Positions 1 to 8,240 of a stretch of DNA of 64,000 nt are shown piece after piece. The DNA lies in contig NZ_JAJDOO010000010.1 of the NCBI RefSeq assembly GCF_020595055.1, positions 62,001 to 126,000 of the forward strand, written 5' to 3'. The first letter of the stretch is position 1; the number at the start of each line of letters is the position of its first letter. The notes below the pieces were generated by a model. It was not told the origin of the DNA. It saw only the letters and a program-made list of their open reading frames with translations, and ran no database searches. The translations under genes and the position numbers were made by a program. This DNA comes from Desulfosporosinus shakirovi (GTDB taxonomy: Bacteria > Bacillota > Desulfitobacteriia > Desulfitobacteriales > Desulfitobacteriaceae).

Positions 1-179
1 GATCTAAACAATGCCAAGTGACTACTAATTTGATAAATAGCCTTCCAAAATGACAAATTGAATAATCCTTCCAATTCCTTTATTTTGTATTTTTAGGCAT
101 AGTAAGAAAACTATATAATACTACAGAAAATGTCATACATGTATAGTACATAACAATTATAACAGAAAGGACAAATGAA

Positions 180-323
180 ATGACCTTTACAGAACGCCTA
201 GAAACATTACCAGTCTCTAGATTTCATTATCTCTCATTGATCTCGGCCGACTTAAGTTGAATGTTTGACTCTATGGACACCTGTATCATTTCTTTTGTCC
301 TCGCCCTACTTAACATTATTTAA
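180..323 (+). pseudogene. MFS transporter, N-terminal remnant
   Basis: An ATG preceded by an AGAAAGGACA ribosome site opens a frame whose first residues (TFTERLETLPVSRFHY) resemble the start of aromatic-acid or sugar-type MFS transporters. After 26 codons there is a TGA at 258-260. The same frame then continues with MFDSMDT and a hydrophobic stretch typical of MFS helix 1, stopping at 321-323. In the family a Trp-Met-Phe-Asp sequence is usual here, so the TGA most simply reflects TGG to TGA. The remaining eleven or so helices are absent and a hairpin follows at once, so a deletion removed the body of the gene. The family call rests on short similarity. Confidence 0.6.
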
Positions 324-335
324 TTTCACAACAAG

Positions 336-380
336 GGGGACGGTCTTTTAACCTATTAATTGTGTTAAAAGAGCTGTCCT
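336..380 (+). terminator. Hairpin after the MFS remnant
   Basis: An imperfect inverted repeat (GACGGTCTTTTAAC against GTTAAAAGAGCTGTC, loop about 10 nt) lies directly behind the broken MFS reading frame. It was probably the terminator of the full-length gene. The T-rich tract sits inside the stem and not after it, so termination strength is uncertain. Confidence 0.45.
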
Positions 381-488
381 TCTACACGTTTGATCCAATT
401 ATTAACTTATATGTAACATTATTCTTGAAAATGCATACCTTGTATTATGAACTCAAGGATTGACACATTTATATAAGGGGGCTTGCCC

Positions 489-998
489 ATGAAATCGTTG
501 ATGGGGCAACGGGGTTACTCCCCAACTCAATACAACAGGTTCTCCCCCATGCAACGGCAGGAAACTAAGCCTGCTCAGCAGCAGGGGCCCGGGCCATCAA
601 TTGACCAACAACAGAATTCCAGACCGGCTTCCGAATCAATGAATAGGCCGGTAGGTCAACTTATAACTCAACCAGTACCTCAACCGACGTCTCCTATTCA
701 AAAGCAAACAACTTTACCGCAATCCTCTTCCGCAACAGCAGAATCTCCTGACCTCTGGCAACAACAGGCTGGAGTTCTTCTGAAAAAATACGGACCTTCC
801 CTCATGAAGCAATTCGGACCTCCCTTGGCACGCAAAGTAGGACTTCCAATCGCACAACACGTTGGCCCTCCTTTAGCACGCAAAGTAGGAATTCCTCTCA
901 TCCGGCGTGTCGGCCTGCCTCTTGTACGCAAAGTATTCTTCCCTCTCGCAAAGCGAGCAGGATTTGCCCTCATTCGACGTATGGGCCTTCCGTTTTAG
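489..998 (+). CDS. Hypothetical protein with cationic octapeptide repeats
   Basis: I recognise no family. The start is the ATG seven bases after AAGGGGG. The product is 169 residues. Residues 1-90 are Gln-, Pro- and Ser-rich with no obvious hydrophobic core. Residues 101-169 are about 8.6 tandem copies of an eight-residue unit of the form aromatic/Val-Gly-x-Pro-Leu-x-Arg-Lys. The repeat is strongly basic and alternates apolar and charged positions, so it may bind membranes or nucleic acids (inference). There is no signal peptide. A hairpin with a T-run follows at 1040-1074. It stands alone, with the divergent stress protein genes downstream on the other strand. Confidence 0.75.
   Translation: MKSLMGQRGYSPTQYNRFSPMQRQETKPAQQQGPGPSIDQQQNSRPASESMNRPVGQLITQPVPQPTSPIQKQTTLPQSSSATAESPDLWQQQAGVLLKKYGPSLMKQFGPPLARKVGLPIAQHVGPPLARKVGIPLIRRVGLPLVRKVFFPLAKRAGFALIRRMGLPF
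789..995 (+). repeat. 24-bp coding tandem repeat (octapeptide units)
   Basis: About 8.6 in-frame units of 24 bp. They encode units such as FGPPLARK, VGLPIAQH, VGIPLIRR and VGLPLVRK. The Gly-x-Pro-Leu core and two final basic residues are the most constant positions. The later units (VFFPLAKR, AGFALIRR) have diverged. Confidence 0.85.
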
Positions 999-1039
999 TT
1001 CCTTACCGGAAACTTAACTTATACAATTTCAAATTTAAG

Positions 1040-1074
1040 AAGGCTGTCGACAAATTTGATGTCAACAGCCTTTT
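1040..1074 (+). terminator. Rho-independent terminator (possibly bidirectional)
   Basis: An inverted repeat with arms AAGGCTGTCGACA and TGTCAACAGCCTT (one mismatch) is followed by TT on the + strand. It sits between the convergent octapeptide-repeat gene and the first stress protein gene and can serve both. Confidence 0.75.
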
Positions 1075-1093
1075 CAATGTTCAGTGCATTGCT

Positions 1094-1522
1094 TTATTTC
1101 ACGATAAGAACAGGACAGGTTGCTTTTCTCAGGACGCGCTGACTCACGCTACCTAATACAGCTCCTGTTATTGGCCCATAGCCATGACTTCCCATTACTA
1201 CCAAGTCGATATTCTCATTGATAACTTCTTCTACAATTACAGTCGATGGGTGTCCTTGTATCATTTTTTTCTTAAAGGGGACGCCGCCAATATCGATTCC
1301 TTTAATGGATTCTTCTAACGTCAGCTGCCCTCTTTCTTCAATCTCTTCTCGCGTAATTTCTATGGTATAAGCTGAATTATAACCCCAATAAGCTTCCGGA
1401 TTATACGTGACAAACAAAAGCACGATTTCAGACTGGAATTTCCGGGCAAGATCCAAAGCATTTTGTAACGCTCGACGTGAATACTCCGAAGCATCCGTGG
1501 CTACCAATATCTTTTTAAACAT
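1094..1522 (-). CDS. Universal stress protein (UspA family)
   Basis: 142 residues, the full length of a single-domain UspA protein. It begins MFKKILVATDASEYS, the family's first strand with the nucleotide-binding Asp. Near the C-terminus it has the G-2x-G-9x-G-S motif (GSHGYGPITGAVLGS) found in ATP-binding Usp proteins, then the usual VLIVK end strand. It is therefore expected to bind ATP in the cytoplasm and support stress survival (family knowledge). A close paralogue lies 200 bp upstream in the same direction. The ribosome site is GGAGGAGGGTGAAGC. Confidence 0.93.
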   Translation of the reverse strand: MFKKILVATDASEYSRRALQNALDLARKFQSEIVLLFVTYNPEAYWGYNSAYTIEITREEIEERGQLTLEESIKGIDIGGVPFKKKMIQGHPSTVIVEEVINENIDLVVMGSHGYGPITGAVLGSVSQRVLRKATCPVLIVK

Positions 1523-1719
1523 GCTTCACCCTCCTCCTAATTCAGATCTTTCAACTGTTTTCTAATGATCTGCCTTCTATGGGGATCTGCGGACTTGGTA
1601 AACTAAATTACGGCAAAAACAGAATATAATGACTACATCTGAAGATTATCATTATATATATCGCCAGTCAATAGCGTAATCATATTGTCTTCATAATTTT
1701 TAACTATTTAAGACCTTAT

Positions 1720-2148
1720 TTACTTAACAATAAGAACAGGGCATTCTGCACGATGGAGGACATGCTGACTCACACTTCCTAACAAAGAACCCGCAATCGG
1801 TCCATAGCCACGGCTCCCCATGACCACTAAATCAACTCCCTCTTTCTCAACTTCTTCTAAGATCATAGTCGCTGGATATCCTTGTACCTTTTTCCGTTTT
1901 AAAACGACATCCCCTACTTCAATACCCTCAAGTGTAGCGTCTAAGGCCCGCTCTCCTGATTCGTCAATTTGTTCCTGAGGAACTAAAACGCCATAAGTCA
2001 CATTATAGCCCCAATACGCTTCCCTAATGTACGTAACGAAGAGAAGTTCAACATCAGCACCATATTTCTGTGCAATTTCTAAAGCAGTCTTTAGCGCTCG
2101 TTGTGAATACTCCGAGGCATCTGTAGCTACTAAAATCTTTTTAAACAT
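1720..2148 (-). CDS. Universal stress protein (UspA family), paralogue
   Basis: 142 residues, closely similar over its whole length to the gene at 1094-1522 (same start, AYWGYN block, and PVLIVK end), so the pair is a tandem duplication. The ATP-binding motif GSRGYGPIAGSLLGS is complete. The two copies are separated by about 200 bp of AT-rich DNA without an obvious terminator, so they may be expressed separately or by read-through. Confidence 0.93.
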   Translation of the reverse strand: MFKKILVATDASEYSQRALKTALEIAQKYGADVELLFVTYIREAYWGYNVTYGVLVPQEQIDESGERALDATLEGIEVGDVVLKRKKVQGYPATMILEEVEKEGVDLVVMGSRGYGPIAGSLLGSVSQHVLHRAECPVLIVK

Positions 2149-2426
2149 AAACTCAGCTCCTAACTATTTAGATTATTCGCTATGCTTATACACTCTATTC
2201 TACACTTATTATTTGAATCCTTCTTAATTTAATAAACATTTTAAGAGTTCTATTTAAAATAGTAATAAAGACAGAAAAGTCTCGCTAGCTTTTGGTTCAA
2301 AAAATATATTCTGAGGAATAATATACGCCGAAAACATATATGCTCTTTACAGGGAACATTTGTTCTGTTAGAGTAACGTTATAGACAGCTATTAGTACAT
2401 TCTTTAATGCAGGCTAGGTGATATAG

Positions 2427-2690
2427 ATGAAGATTTTAATGCAGCCAATCGAAATGATTGCATGGTTTACACTAGAAGGAAGCCCTAATCCTATTCGATA
2501 TAAAATGACTTCCGCTGATGCCTCCAACGCAGTGGTTAAGGTAGACCGAATCTTGACCCGCTCCGAAGAGAAACTTGCCGGTAATCGTATGATTATTTTT
2601 CGTTGCCAAAGCGAACTCAATGGGCTATTAAAACTGTACGAACTCAAATATGAGCTAAATACTTGTAAATGGTTTTTATACAAAGCTTAG
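2427..2690 (+). CDS. Hypothetical protein, 87 residues
   Basis: I do not recognise the family with confidence. The frame starts at an ATG behind GGCTAGGTGATATAG and encodes 87 mixed polar and apolar residues with no signal peptide or membrane segment. The sequence is bacterial-like (WFTLEGSPNPIRYKM) and reads as a small beta-rich domain. The frame on the opposite strand over the same bases is rejected because it lacks a ribosome site and has a poor composition. The gene is monocistronic. The dispersed repeat starting at about 2704 follows directly. Confidence 0.6.
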   Translation: MKILMQPIEMIAWFTLEGSPNPIRYKMTSADASNAVVKVDRILTRSEEKLAGNRMIIFRCQSELNGLLKLYELKYELNTCKWFLYKA

Positions 2691-2703
2691 TTACCTATTT
2701 TAT

Positions 2704-2862
2704 CATTTCGAGACTCCCACTTCTTGTAAGTGGGTGCGCCTTACTCTACTTCGGTGACGATAGTCTTCGGTACGATAATCTCCGGTGGAGAGTATCGCCG
2801 AAGCCGTGACCCCGACGAAAATGCCTACCGGCGTAGGATAGAGTATCGCCGAGCGGCTTTCA
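2704..2862 (-). repeat. Dispersed repeat, copy A (IS200/IS605-like end)
   Basis: Read on the minus strand this GC-rich segment contains several small hairpins (for example CTCTCCACCGGAGATTATCG). It ends in an imperfect palindrome, CCCACTTACAAGAAGTGGG, followed by AGTCTCGAAAT. The same end block recurs at 21371-21460 and 28183-28300. A terminal subterminal hairpin of this kind is what TnpA of IS200/IS605 elements recognises (family knowledge). No transposase or TnpB gene is present, so this would be a solo end or a non-autonomous derivative. Confidence 0.55.
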
Positions 2863-2900
2863 CCCAAAATATATTTTCTGCCCCTTAGTTATGCCCATAC

Positions 2901-2940
2901 AAACAGCCCCTATGATAGATTCCTACCATAAGGGCTGTTT
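2901..2940 (-). terminator. Terminator of the DUF2179-type gene
   Basis: Arms AAACAGCCC(C/T)TATG(A/G)TAG form a near-perfect stem immediately behind the stop codon at 2947. On the minus strand the stem ends in GGGCTGTTTG, giving a short U-run. Confidence 0.75.
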
Positions 2941-2946
2941 GCTTCA

Positions 2947-3468
2947 CTATTCAAAAGGTTTGGGCATTCGTTTAATCCAAAATCCACCTTTAAAATTTTT
3001 AGGTTCATAAGAAACAACAAAAGCTTTGGGGCAATTCTTATTGAGAATGTCAAGCAGCTTACGTTCATTGCTCCTCTTTGCTAAAACCTGCATCATTAGC
3101 CGTTTACCATCTTTACCATCAGCTAACCAAGAAGTAACACCATATCCAGATTCCCGTAATATTGACGGCAATTCTATTTCAACACAATCTACTGTTACCT
3201 GAACAGTTACATAACCTAAAGCAATATATTCCTCGATTCGACTGCCGATATACACTCCTAATCCATAACCAACACAGTAAGCGGCTAGATTCCAATAATT
3301 ATCAAGATTTTGCAGGACAATCCCCAGCCCTGTCATATAAACAAAAATCTCAACTACAGAAAGAATAGATGCCAAAATCCTCTGCCCTTTTATTACGAAA
3401 ATCATTCTCAGGGTGTATAAAGACACATAGACCACGTTAATTCCAATGATTGTAAGAACAAGTTCCAT
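2947..3468 (-). CDS. UPF0316/DUF2179 membrane protein (YebE-like)
   Basis: About 173 residues. Two or three hydrophobic segments occupy the first 75 residues. A Tyr-Gly-Leu-Gly-x-Tyr-x-Gly-x-x-Ile-Glu-Glu sequence follows, which is characteristic of the YebE/UPF0316 group, and then a soluble alpha/beta DUF2179-like domain ending in FWIKRMPKPFE. The function of the family is unknown. It is expected in the cytoplasmic membrane with the tail domain in the cytosol. The start is the ATG six bases behind GGAGG; an upstream in-frame start lacks such a site. Confidence 0.8.
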   Translation of the reverse strand: MELVLTIIGINVVYVSLYTLRMIFVIKGQRILASILSVVEIFVYMTGLGIVLQNLDNYWNLAAYCVGYGLGVYIGSRIEEYIALGYVTVQVTVDCVEIELPSILRESGYGVTSWLADGKDGKRLMMQVLAKRSNERKLLDILNKNCPKAFVVSYEPKNFKGGFWIKRMPKPFE

Positions 3469-3556
3469 ATTAGCCTCCACTTCCACTCGCTTTAATCTGT
3501 CTCCCTATATTCTACCTTTTTAAACCCGCCTTGTCACCGAATAGATCTAATTTCCG

Positions 3557-4096
3557 TCATGCTACAACATTACCAGCCTGATCATAAATGTACTGTTTTT
3601 CTTTTTCATTTAATAGCTTTTCAGTGACATAAGCTATAACCATAATTCCATGAATGTCGATTACAAACCGAGTCAGCATGAAATTCAAGCCCATCGCAGA
3701 CCCCTCAAATAAGAGCATTGGTATTTTAGTAGTAGACCAAGCCCCAATAAAAATTAAGACATTAGAAAACTTGCTCCCTTTGTGCAGGAGTACTCCAGCT
3801 ATAGGAAAAGCTGCGTATAATGGCCCAGCTGCAGCCGAACCTAAGAAAAACGCTATCAGAATACCCACTATCCCCGATTTCTCGCCCATCAATTTGATCA
3901 TTGTTTCTCGTTGTACCCATACATCTAATAGCCCTAATAATACAAATATCGGTGGTATTACCGAAAGCATTTCCACCGTATTGTTCCATGTGATGTTCAT
4001 TGACTTTTGGCCAACTGATGGATACAAAACGTAAACCACGATATTAATTACAATCAGTGCCAAGAAGTACTTGTATCGTTTAGCCAGCATTTTCAT
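3557..4096 (-). CDS. Half-size permease (YraQ/DUF318 type), second of pair
   Basis: 179 residues with about five hydrophobic segments. The block around LMGEKSGIVGILIAFFLGSAAAGPLYAAFPI matches the repeated half of YraQ-type permeases (PF03773). Full-length members contain two such halves. Here they are two separate genes, and this one overlaps its partner by an ATGA (4093-4096). The two products presumably assemble as a heterodimer in the membrane. The substrate is unknown. The C-terminus is short and charged. It sits downstream of the partner and upstream of nothing else in that direction. Confidence 0.7.
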   Translation of the reverse strand: MKMLAKRYKYFLALIVINIVVYVLYPSVGQKSMNITWNNTVEMLSVIPPIFVLLGLLDVWVQRETMIKLMGEKSGIVGILIAFFLGSAAAGPLYAAFPIAGVLLHKGSKFSNVLIFIGAWSTTKIPMLLFEGSAMGLNFMLTRFVIDIHGIMVIAYVTEKLLNEKEKQYIYDQAGNVVA

Positions 4097-4572
4097 CTCA
4101 ACACCACCCCGATTGCTATCGCTGCTATAAACGAAAATACGAAGGCTAAGCTATTCCTAAGTAAGGCTGCCTTTTTTCCAAAATACTTTATCTCCAGAGG
4201 GATTGACACGATTCCAACCATCATTAAGGTTGAAATGAATACCGCGATTTGCATGATACCGGCACCGTTTTTCAACAAAGCCGCAGTTAATGGAAAGGCT
4301 ACAAATCCAGGTATTAGGGTAATTGAACCGACCAGAGCAGCCATTAACATCCCCAACCACCCTGATTTCTCTCCGATTAATCCCGAAATAACCTCAGGAC
4401 TCAAGATTGCCAGCATGATCCCTATAATAACTATAATCGCTAGGAACTGGGGCAGAATATTTTCAAAAGACTTCCAGGCCTTCTTCATAGCTAGTAACGT
4501 CTTTTTTCTATCTTTTATAAATGAAAGAATAAGCAAGCAGAAAGCCACAATGTACATCATAATCGCAAACAT
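4093..4572 (-). CDS. Half-size permease (YraQ/DUF318 type), first of pair
   Basis: About 159 residues from the ATG nine bases behind AAAGGAG; an ATG six bases earlier is possible. It has a signature block (LIGEKSGWLGMLMAALVGSI) equivalent to the one in its partner, followed by a Pro-Gly-Phe-Val-Ala-Phe-Pro segment corresponding to the partner's Pro-Leu-Tyr-Ala-Ala-Phe-Pro. It has four or five membrane segments. The stop codon overlaps the next start (ATGA), indicating translational coupling. An open frame extends upstream to 4698 but has no recognisable content. Confidence 0.7.
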   Translation of the reverse strand: MFAIMMYIVAFCLLILSFIKDRKKTLLAMKKAWKSFENILPQFLAIIVIIGIMLAILSPEVISGLIGEKSGWLGMLMAALVGSITLIPGFVAFPLTAALLKNGAGIMQIAVFISTLMMVGIVSIPLEIKYFGKKAALLRNSLAFVFSFIAAIAIGVVLR

Positions 4573-4823
4573 GTTCATACACTCCTTTCTAAAATACCTC
4601 AGCTTTTCAGCGCACAGATTCTGCTCTAACCCAGTCTCTACCTCATCTGCTTTTTTGTAAATATCTGTATCTGCAATAATCAAAGCTTCTAGTCGCATGT
4701 CCTAATGACGATAGGCCTATTTACCACTAAATATATAAGTCAACTCCTTATGACGCAATTATGTCACAAACAATACTTAGTTTAGTGCTACAATTGAATT
4801 AGAAAAATGAGAGAGGTGTCATT

Positions 4824-5135
4824 TTGAACAAGCATATCCTAATTGCCGATGATAATGATGACATCCTGGAAATACTTCACAGACATGTCACCGAAGAAGG
4901 TTTTTTACCAATTGTAACCCATAATGATGAAGAAGCCTTGAAGAAATTTTATGAATTCGCACCCGTGCTTTTGCTCTTAGATGTTATGATACCAGAAAAA
5001 GATGGGTTCGAAGTTTGTAAGGAAATCCGCAGTAATTCGAATGTACCCATCATCTTAATTACTGCCAAGGGAGATGACGGCGACCGCATCATGGGGCTGG
5101 ACATTGGTGCAGATGACTACATTGTGAAACCTTAA
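4824..5135 (+). pseudogene. Response regulator truncated after the receiver domain
   Basis: 103 residues forming an almost complete CheY-like receiver: acidic DD pair near residue 10, phospho-acceptor Asp in LLLDVMIP, a Thr in ILITAKG and the Lys of DYIVKP. The frame stops directly after Lys-Pro, where OmpR-type regulators continue into the last helix and a winged-helix DNA-binding domain. These are missing, so the protein could not bind DNA as the family does. The sensor kinase remnants that follow on the same strand show that this was a two-component operon destroyed by deletions. Confidence 0.8.
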
Positions 5136-5136
5136 A

Positions 5137-5983
5137 CGGTCAACTTCTCAGTCTTACAAAGAAGGAAACCCCTCAACGAAGTCAGGGATGGAGATGGGCA
5201 AAGGCAGTGGTAATGGCAATGGGCAAAATTTCGGTTTTGGAAAAGGTATGGGTCAGGGACAGATGTATAACTCTGATCCACTGCCCTTGGAGGCAGAAGC
5301 GGTTATTCAAGAGGTTTTAAAGGGTAAAGAATCCGTCAGTGAAAGTTTCAGCAGCGTCTATAATGAAGCTACTCTTACAGTGGGCGTTCCTATCGTTGAT
5401 TCCGACCACCGAGTTATTGGCTCAGTGTTGTTGCATACTCATGTAACAGGAGTAACGGCAACCTTGAATAAGGCAGTTAGAATTTTAGCAATCAGTCTTT
5501 TTGTGGGCACTTCTGCTAGCCATTGGTTGGGGATTTTCTACTCCCTGCTCTTTACCCGCCCGGAGATCTTATGGAGCTTTCCCGCCTTCAATCCAGCAAA
5601 ATCATGATTCATAAAAATAGGGTTCATATCTCTAGCCTTCTTGCTGACCTTGCGAAAAGTCTGCAAACAATTGCCGATCAAAAAGAGATTAAAATTCTCT
5701 ATCAGCCCAAATCAGATCTGCCTCTTTTTCTAGGAGATTATGATCGTCTGCGTCAATTATTTGTTATTTTTTTAGACAATGCGATCAAGGGTATGGAATC
5801 TTGGCAGATGAATTCCCCTATATTTGGGACCGTTTTTACAAAGTTGACAGATCCCGTAAAGGCCTAGGCACAGGACTGGGACTTGCTATAGCCAAGCACC
5901 TGCTCGAGCTTCATGACGGCAAGGTTTCTGTTCAGAGTGAACTTGGCAAAGGTACCGGAATAGAGATTAAACTGCCACTGTAA
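5137..5983 (+). pseudogene. Sensor histidine kinase, multiply deleted and frameshifted
   Basis: Fragments in order: a Gly/Gln-rich extracytoplasmic piece and membrane segment (5188-5520 region), then in another frame the second helix of the dimerisation domain (MELSRLQSSKI, from about 5571), then the N-box region FLDNAIK, and finally in a third frame FPYIWDRFYKVDRSRKGLGTGLGLAIAKHLL through the C-terminal ATPase domain to 5983. Missing are the HAMP domain, the phospho-acceptor His helix and the ATP lid with the DxGxGI motif. At least two deletions and frameshifts are therefore present and no functional kinase can be made. Confidence 0.85.
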
Positions 5984-6028
5984 TGAAAACTGCACTTACT
6001 ATAACTAAATTCAGGGGAGGAAATTGAA

Positions 6029-6499
6029 ATGATTCAAGCTGTTATTCCAGGCCGGGAAACTATGAACCTCGAGGTATTAGTTCTTGATTACAACGGAACA
6101 TTAGCTTTTGACGGGCAAATGTTTAAATCTGTCAGAGAAAGTATCAGCAGTCTGTCACCTTTTCTGGAAATCCATGTTCTTACTTCAGATACCTTCGGTA
6201 CTGTGGTACAGCAATGCGAAGGGTTATCTGTACAGGTAAAGGTATTAGAGGGCATAGAACACGTCAAAGAAAAAGCAGATTATGTGTCACAGTTCGGCAC
6301 TCGTGAAGTTGTAGCTATCGGAAACGGAGCAAACGATCAATTAATGCTTAAACATGCCCGCTTGGGCATTGCCGTCATCGGCTACGAGGGTGCCTCCGCG
6401 CAAGCTCTCCTATCTGCCGATTTAATTGTCAATAACATAGATGATGCCCTTGGTTTATTCCTAGAGACCAAACGTCTCAAAGCAACCTTAAGACTCTGA
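6029..6499 (+). CDS. HAD-family phosphatase (soluble P-type ATPase-like)
   Basis: 156 residues. Motif I is VLDYNGTLA, with the nucleophile Asp and the Asn-Gly-Thr form seen in P-type-ATPase-like HAD proteins. A Thr-Ser-Asp (motif II) lies in VLTSDTFG, and motif III/IV is AIGNGANDQLML with the two metal-binding acidic positions. It lacks a cap domain and membrane segments, so it is a small cytosolic hydrolase of unknown substrate. The start is supported by AGGGGAGGAAATTGAA. It is followed by the YueI-like gene about 90 bp downstream. Confidence 0.85.
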   Translation: MIQAVIPGRETMNLEVLVLDYNGTLAFDGQMFKSVRESISSLSPFLEIHVLTSDTFGTVVQQCEGLSVQVKVLEGIEHVKEKADYVSQFGTREVVAIGNGANDQLMLKHARLGIAVIGYEGASAQALLSADLIVNNIDDALGLFLETKRLKATLRL

Positions 6500-6590
6500 A
6501 ACACAAAAGGAAAAAACAGCGTGATCAAAATGTATATCCTCTAGATAAAGGTAAATCATATCAGTAACAAAGACTTAAAAGGAGGCCCAC

Positions 6591-7010
6591 ATGGAATCCG
6601 AACTAAATGCTGATGTTTTGCCTACTCTGGTTAATAAGGACACATCCCTCCAAAGAATAGCTTTAGGAATACATGGCATACCTGAATTGAAACACGATGA
6701 AAAATTAAACTATCTCGGCGAATTCCGCGAACGCATCATCCTGCGTTTAACAAAAAAGCAAGTTGCCGAGAAATTAATCTACCCAGAAATTAAGGAAGCC
6801 CTGAATCATACAAAGAACTCGAAGATGCTTATAAATGGAACCTTGAGTCCGCGCTTTACCGATAAGTACATAGAGTTCGCCCGAGAAATGGGGAAATCTT
6901 ATACTATGATTCATGATCCCGAACTTACCGGTGAGACCGGATTGGTTGTTGTGAGCAATGAAGCAGTTGACATAGAAAATATTGATGTAACAAGCCCCAA
7001 GGCCATATGA
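6591..7010 (+). CDS. YueI-like protein (DUF1694)
   Basis: 139 residues. The segment YLGEFRERIILRLTKKQVAE is the hallmark of the YueI/DUF1694 group, which has a ribosomal-L7Ae-like fold and unknown function. The remainder (IKEALNHTKNSKMLINGTLSPRFTDKYIEFA) fits the same family. No membrane segment is present. The ribosome site is AAAGGAGGCCCAC. The terminator hairpin overlaps the stop codon. Confidence 0.8.
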   Translation: MESELNADVLPTLVNKDTSLQRIALGIHGIPELKHDEKLNYLGEFRERIILRLTKKQVAEKLIYPEIKEALNHTKNSKMLINGTLSPRFTDKYIEFAREMGKSYTMIHDPELTGETGLVVVSNEAVDIENIDVTSPKAI

Positions 7011-7026
7011 CCTTGGGGCTTGTTTA
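6991..7026 (+). terminator. Terminator of the YueI-like gene
   Basis: A perfect 12-bp stem (CAAGCCCCAAGG/CCTTGGGGCTTG) with an 8-nt loop is followed by TTTAAA. The stem overlaps the last codons of the gene. It can also stop transcription of the convergent radical SAM gene. Confidence 0.85.
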
Positions 7027-7072
7027 AAGTAGATTGGGAATATCTTCACAATAATCCAATCAAAAATAAGAC

Positions 7073-8149
7073 TTATGGGCAGACTGTTATTCCTCGCCCC
7101 CAAAGGCAATCTCCGCACGCTGGAGCGTGACCTAAGCAATCCATGTCTGCCCGAAGAACCATGTCACAGCCATCGACCCACTTACAATCAGGACACGATG
7201 CGTATTCCCCGTGCAGAACATTATAACGATAACTCATAAACTTAGGCGCAGTCCAGATTCCCAGCAACGATTGCTTCTCGAGTGAACCGAAACTATAGGA
7301 ATCAATCAGCTTATATCTCCCAAAAACATACTCAGGATAAGAATGGAGAAATCGATAACAGGAAGAAATCTGGCCATCCCAACGTACAACCGCACTTTGT
7401 GTTTCTACAAACTTGCAATATCGATCTGTTTTCAACTCGCTCTGGGGCAAGACTACCTCCACGCCTTTTGACAGCCCCGCAATCATAGCTGCTTGGAAAA
7501 TTTTATCCATCTCGGAAGACTTAGTGGGATAATATAGAGTTTCTGCCAGCATCTCTTCTCTCATGGGAATAACATGGGAAACAAAGATTCGAGATACTCC
7601 CAATTTTGCCGCTTGGCGTACAGTTTCTACCAGATATGGAAGAGTGCTTTTCATAACTAGAAACTCCCATATAATCTCTGGTCCTCCCTTGACACTTTGT
7701 TCTGCTATACGACGTGTACTTTCTAAGATCCCTTGTACATTTTGATGGCGAATGGAAGCAAATGTCTGAACATCTGTCGTATCAACCGACAAAATTATCT
7801 TTGCTACTTTCCTAGAAACCAGAAAATCGATCAATTCATCATCTAACGTAGTCCCATTCGTAGTCACAGAAACTTTATACCTAGAAACGAACAGCTCAAC
7901 GGCTTGTCGAAAATTATTGGCAATCGTCGGTTCTCCAATCCCTCCAAGGATTACCTCCTGTAGATCAGGGAAAACCTTTGCCTCACCGGCAATCGAATTC
8001 AAGACTTCTATCGACATATCCCCCATGGGTTCTTGCCACTTCTGTCGGTAACACATTTCGCAAGACAAGTTACAACGGTTGGTTAACTCCAGGTAAAGAC
8101 GTTCAATAGAAGGCGCAGGATGAAAAACTAAGTCAACCACATCTTTCAT
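7073..8149 (-). CDS. Radical SAM protein, tungsten-oxidoreductase maturase-like
   Basis: 358 residues. The radical SAM cluster motif is Cys26-x3-Cys30-x2-Cys33 (RCNLSCEMC), followed by a GGIGEPT block that binds SAM. The C-terminus carries a SPASM-like cysteine set (CPDCKWVDGC, then ACGDCLWGRGITVCP) for auxiliary Fe-S clusters. This architecture and tail match the maturase found beside tungsten-dependent aldehyde oxidoreductases. No such oxidoreductase is in the window, so the partner must be elsewhere or the role differs. It is transcribed away from the LysR gene. The family call is from memory of the motif pattern. Confidence 0.75.
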   Translation of the reverse strand: MKDVVDLVFHPAPSIERLYLELTNRCNLSCEMCYRQKWQEPMGDMSIEVLNSIAGEAKVFPDLQEVILGGIGEPTIANNFRQAVELFVSRYKVSVTTNGTTLDDELIDFLVSRKVAKIILSVDTTDVQTFASIRHQNVQGILESTRRIAEQSVKGGPEIIWEFLVMKSTLPYLVETVRQAAKLGVSRIFVSHVIPMREEMLAETLYYPTKSSEMDKIFQAAMIAGLSKGVEVVLPQSELKTDRYCKFVETQSAVVRWDGQISSCYRFLHSYPEYVFGRYKLIDSYSFGSLEKQSLLGIWTAPKFMSYRYNVLHGEYASCPDCKWVDGCDMVLRADMDCLGHAPACGDCLWGRGITVCP

Positions 8150-8240
8150 ACTAGGTCACTCCCCTCAACTCTGAGCCCTTTCACGATACTCTTTACAAAA
8201 TAGCTCAGTAATCGCAGACAAACAACTATTTAGAATCCCA

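Noticed and set aside
2414-2683. 89-codon frame opposite the small gene at 2427
   Set aside because: It lacks a ribosome site and its composition is poor. The + strand frame has a plausible site.
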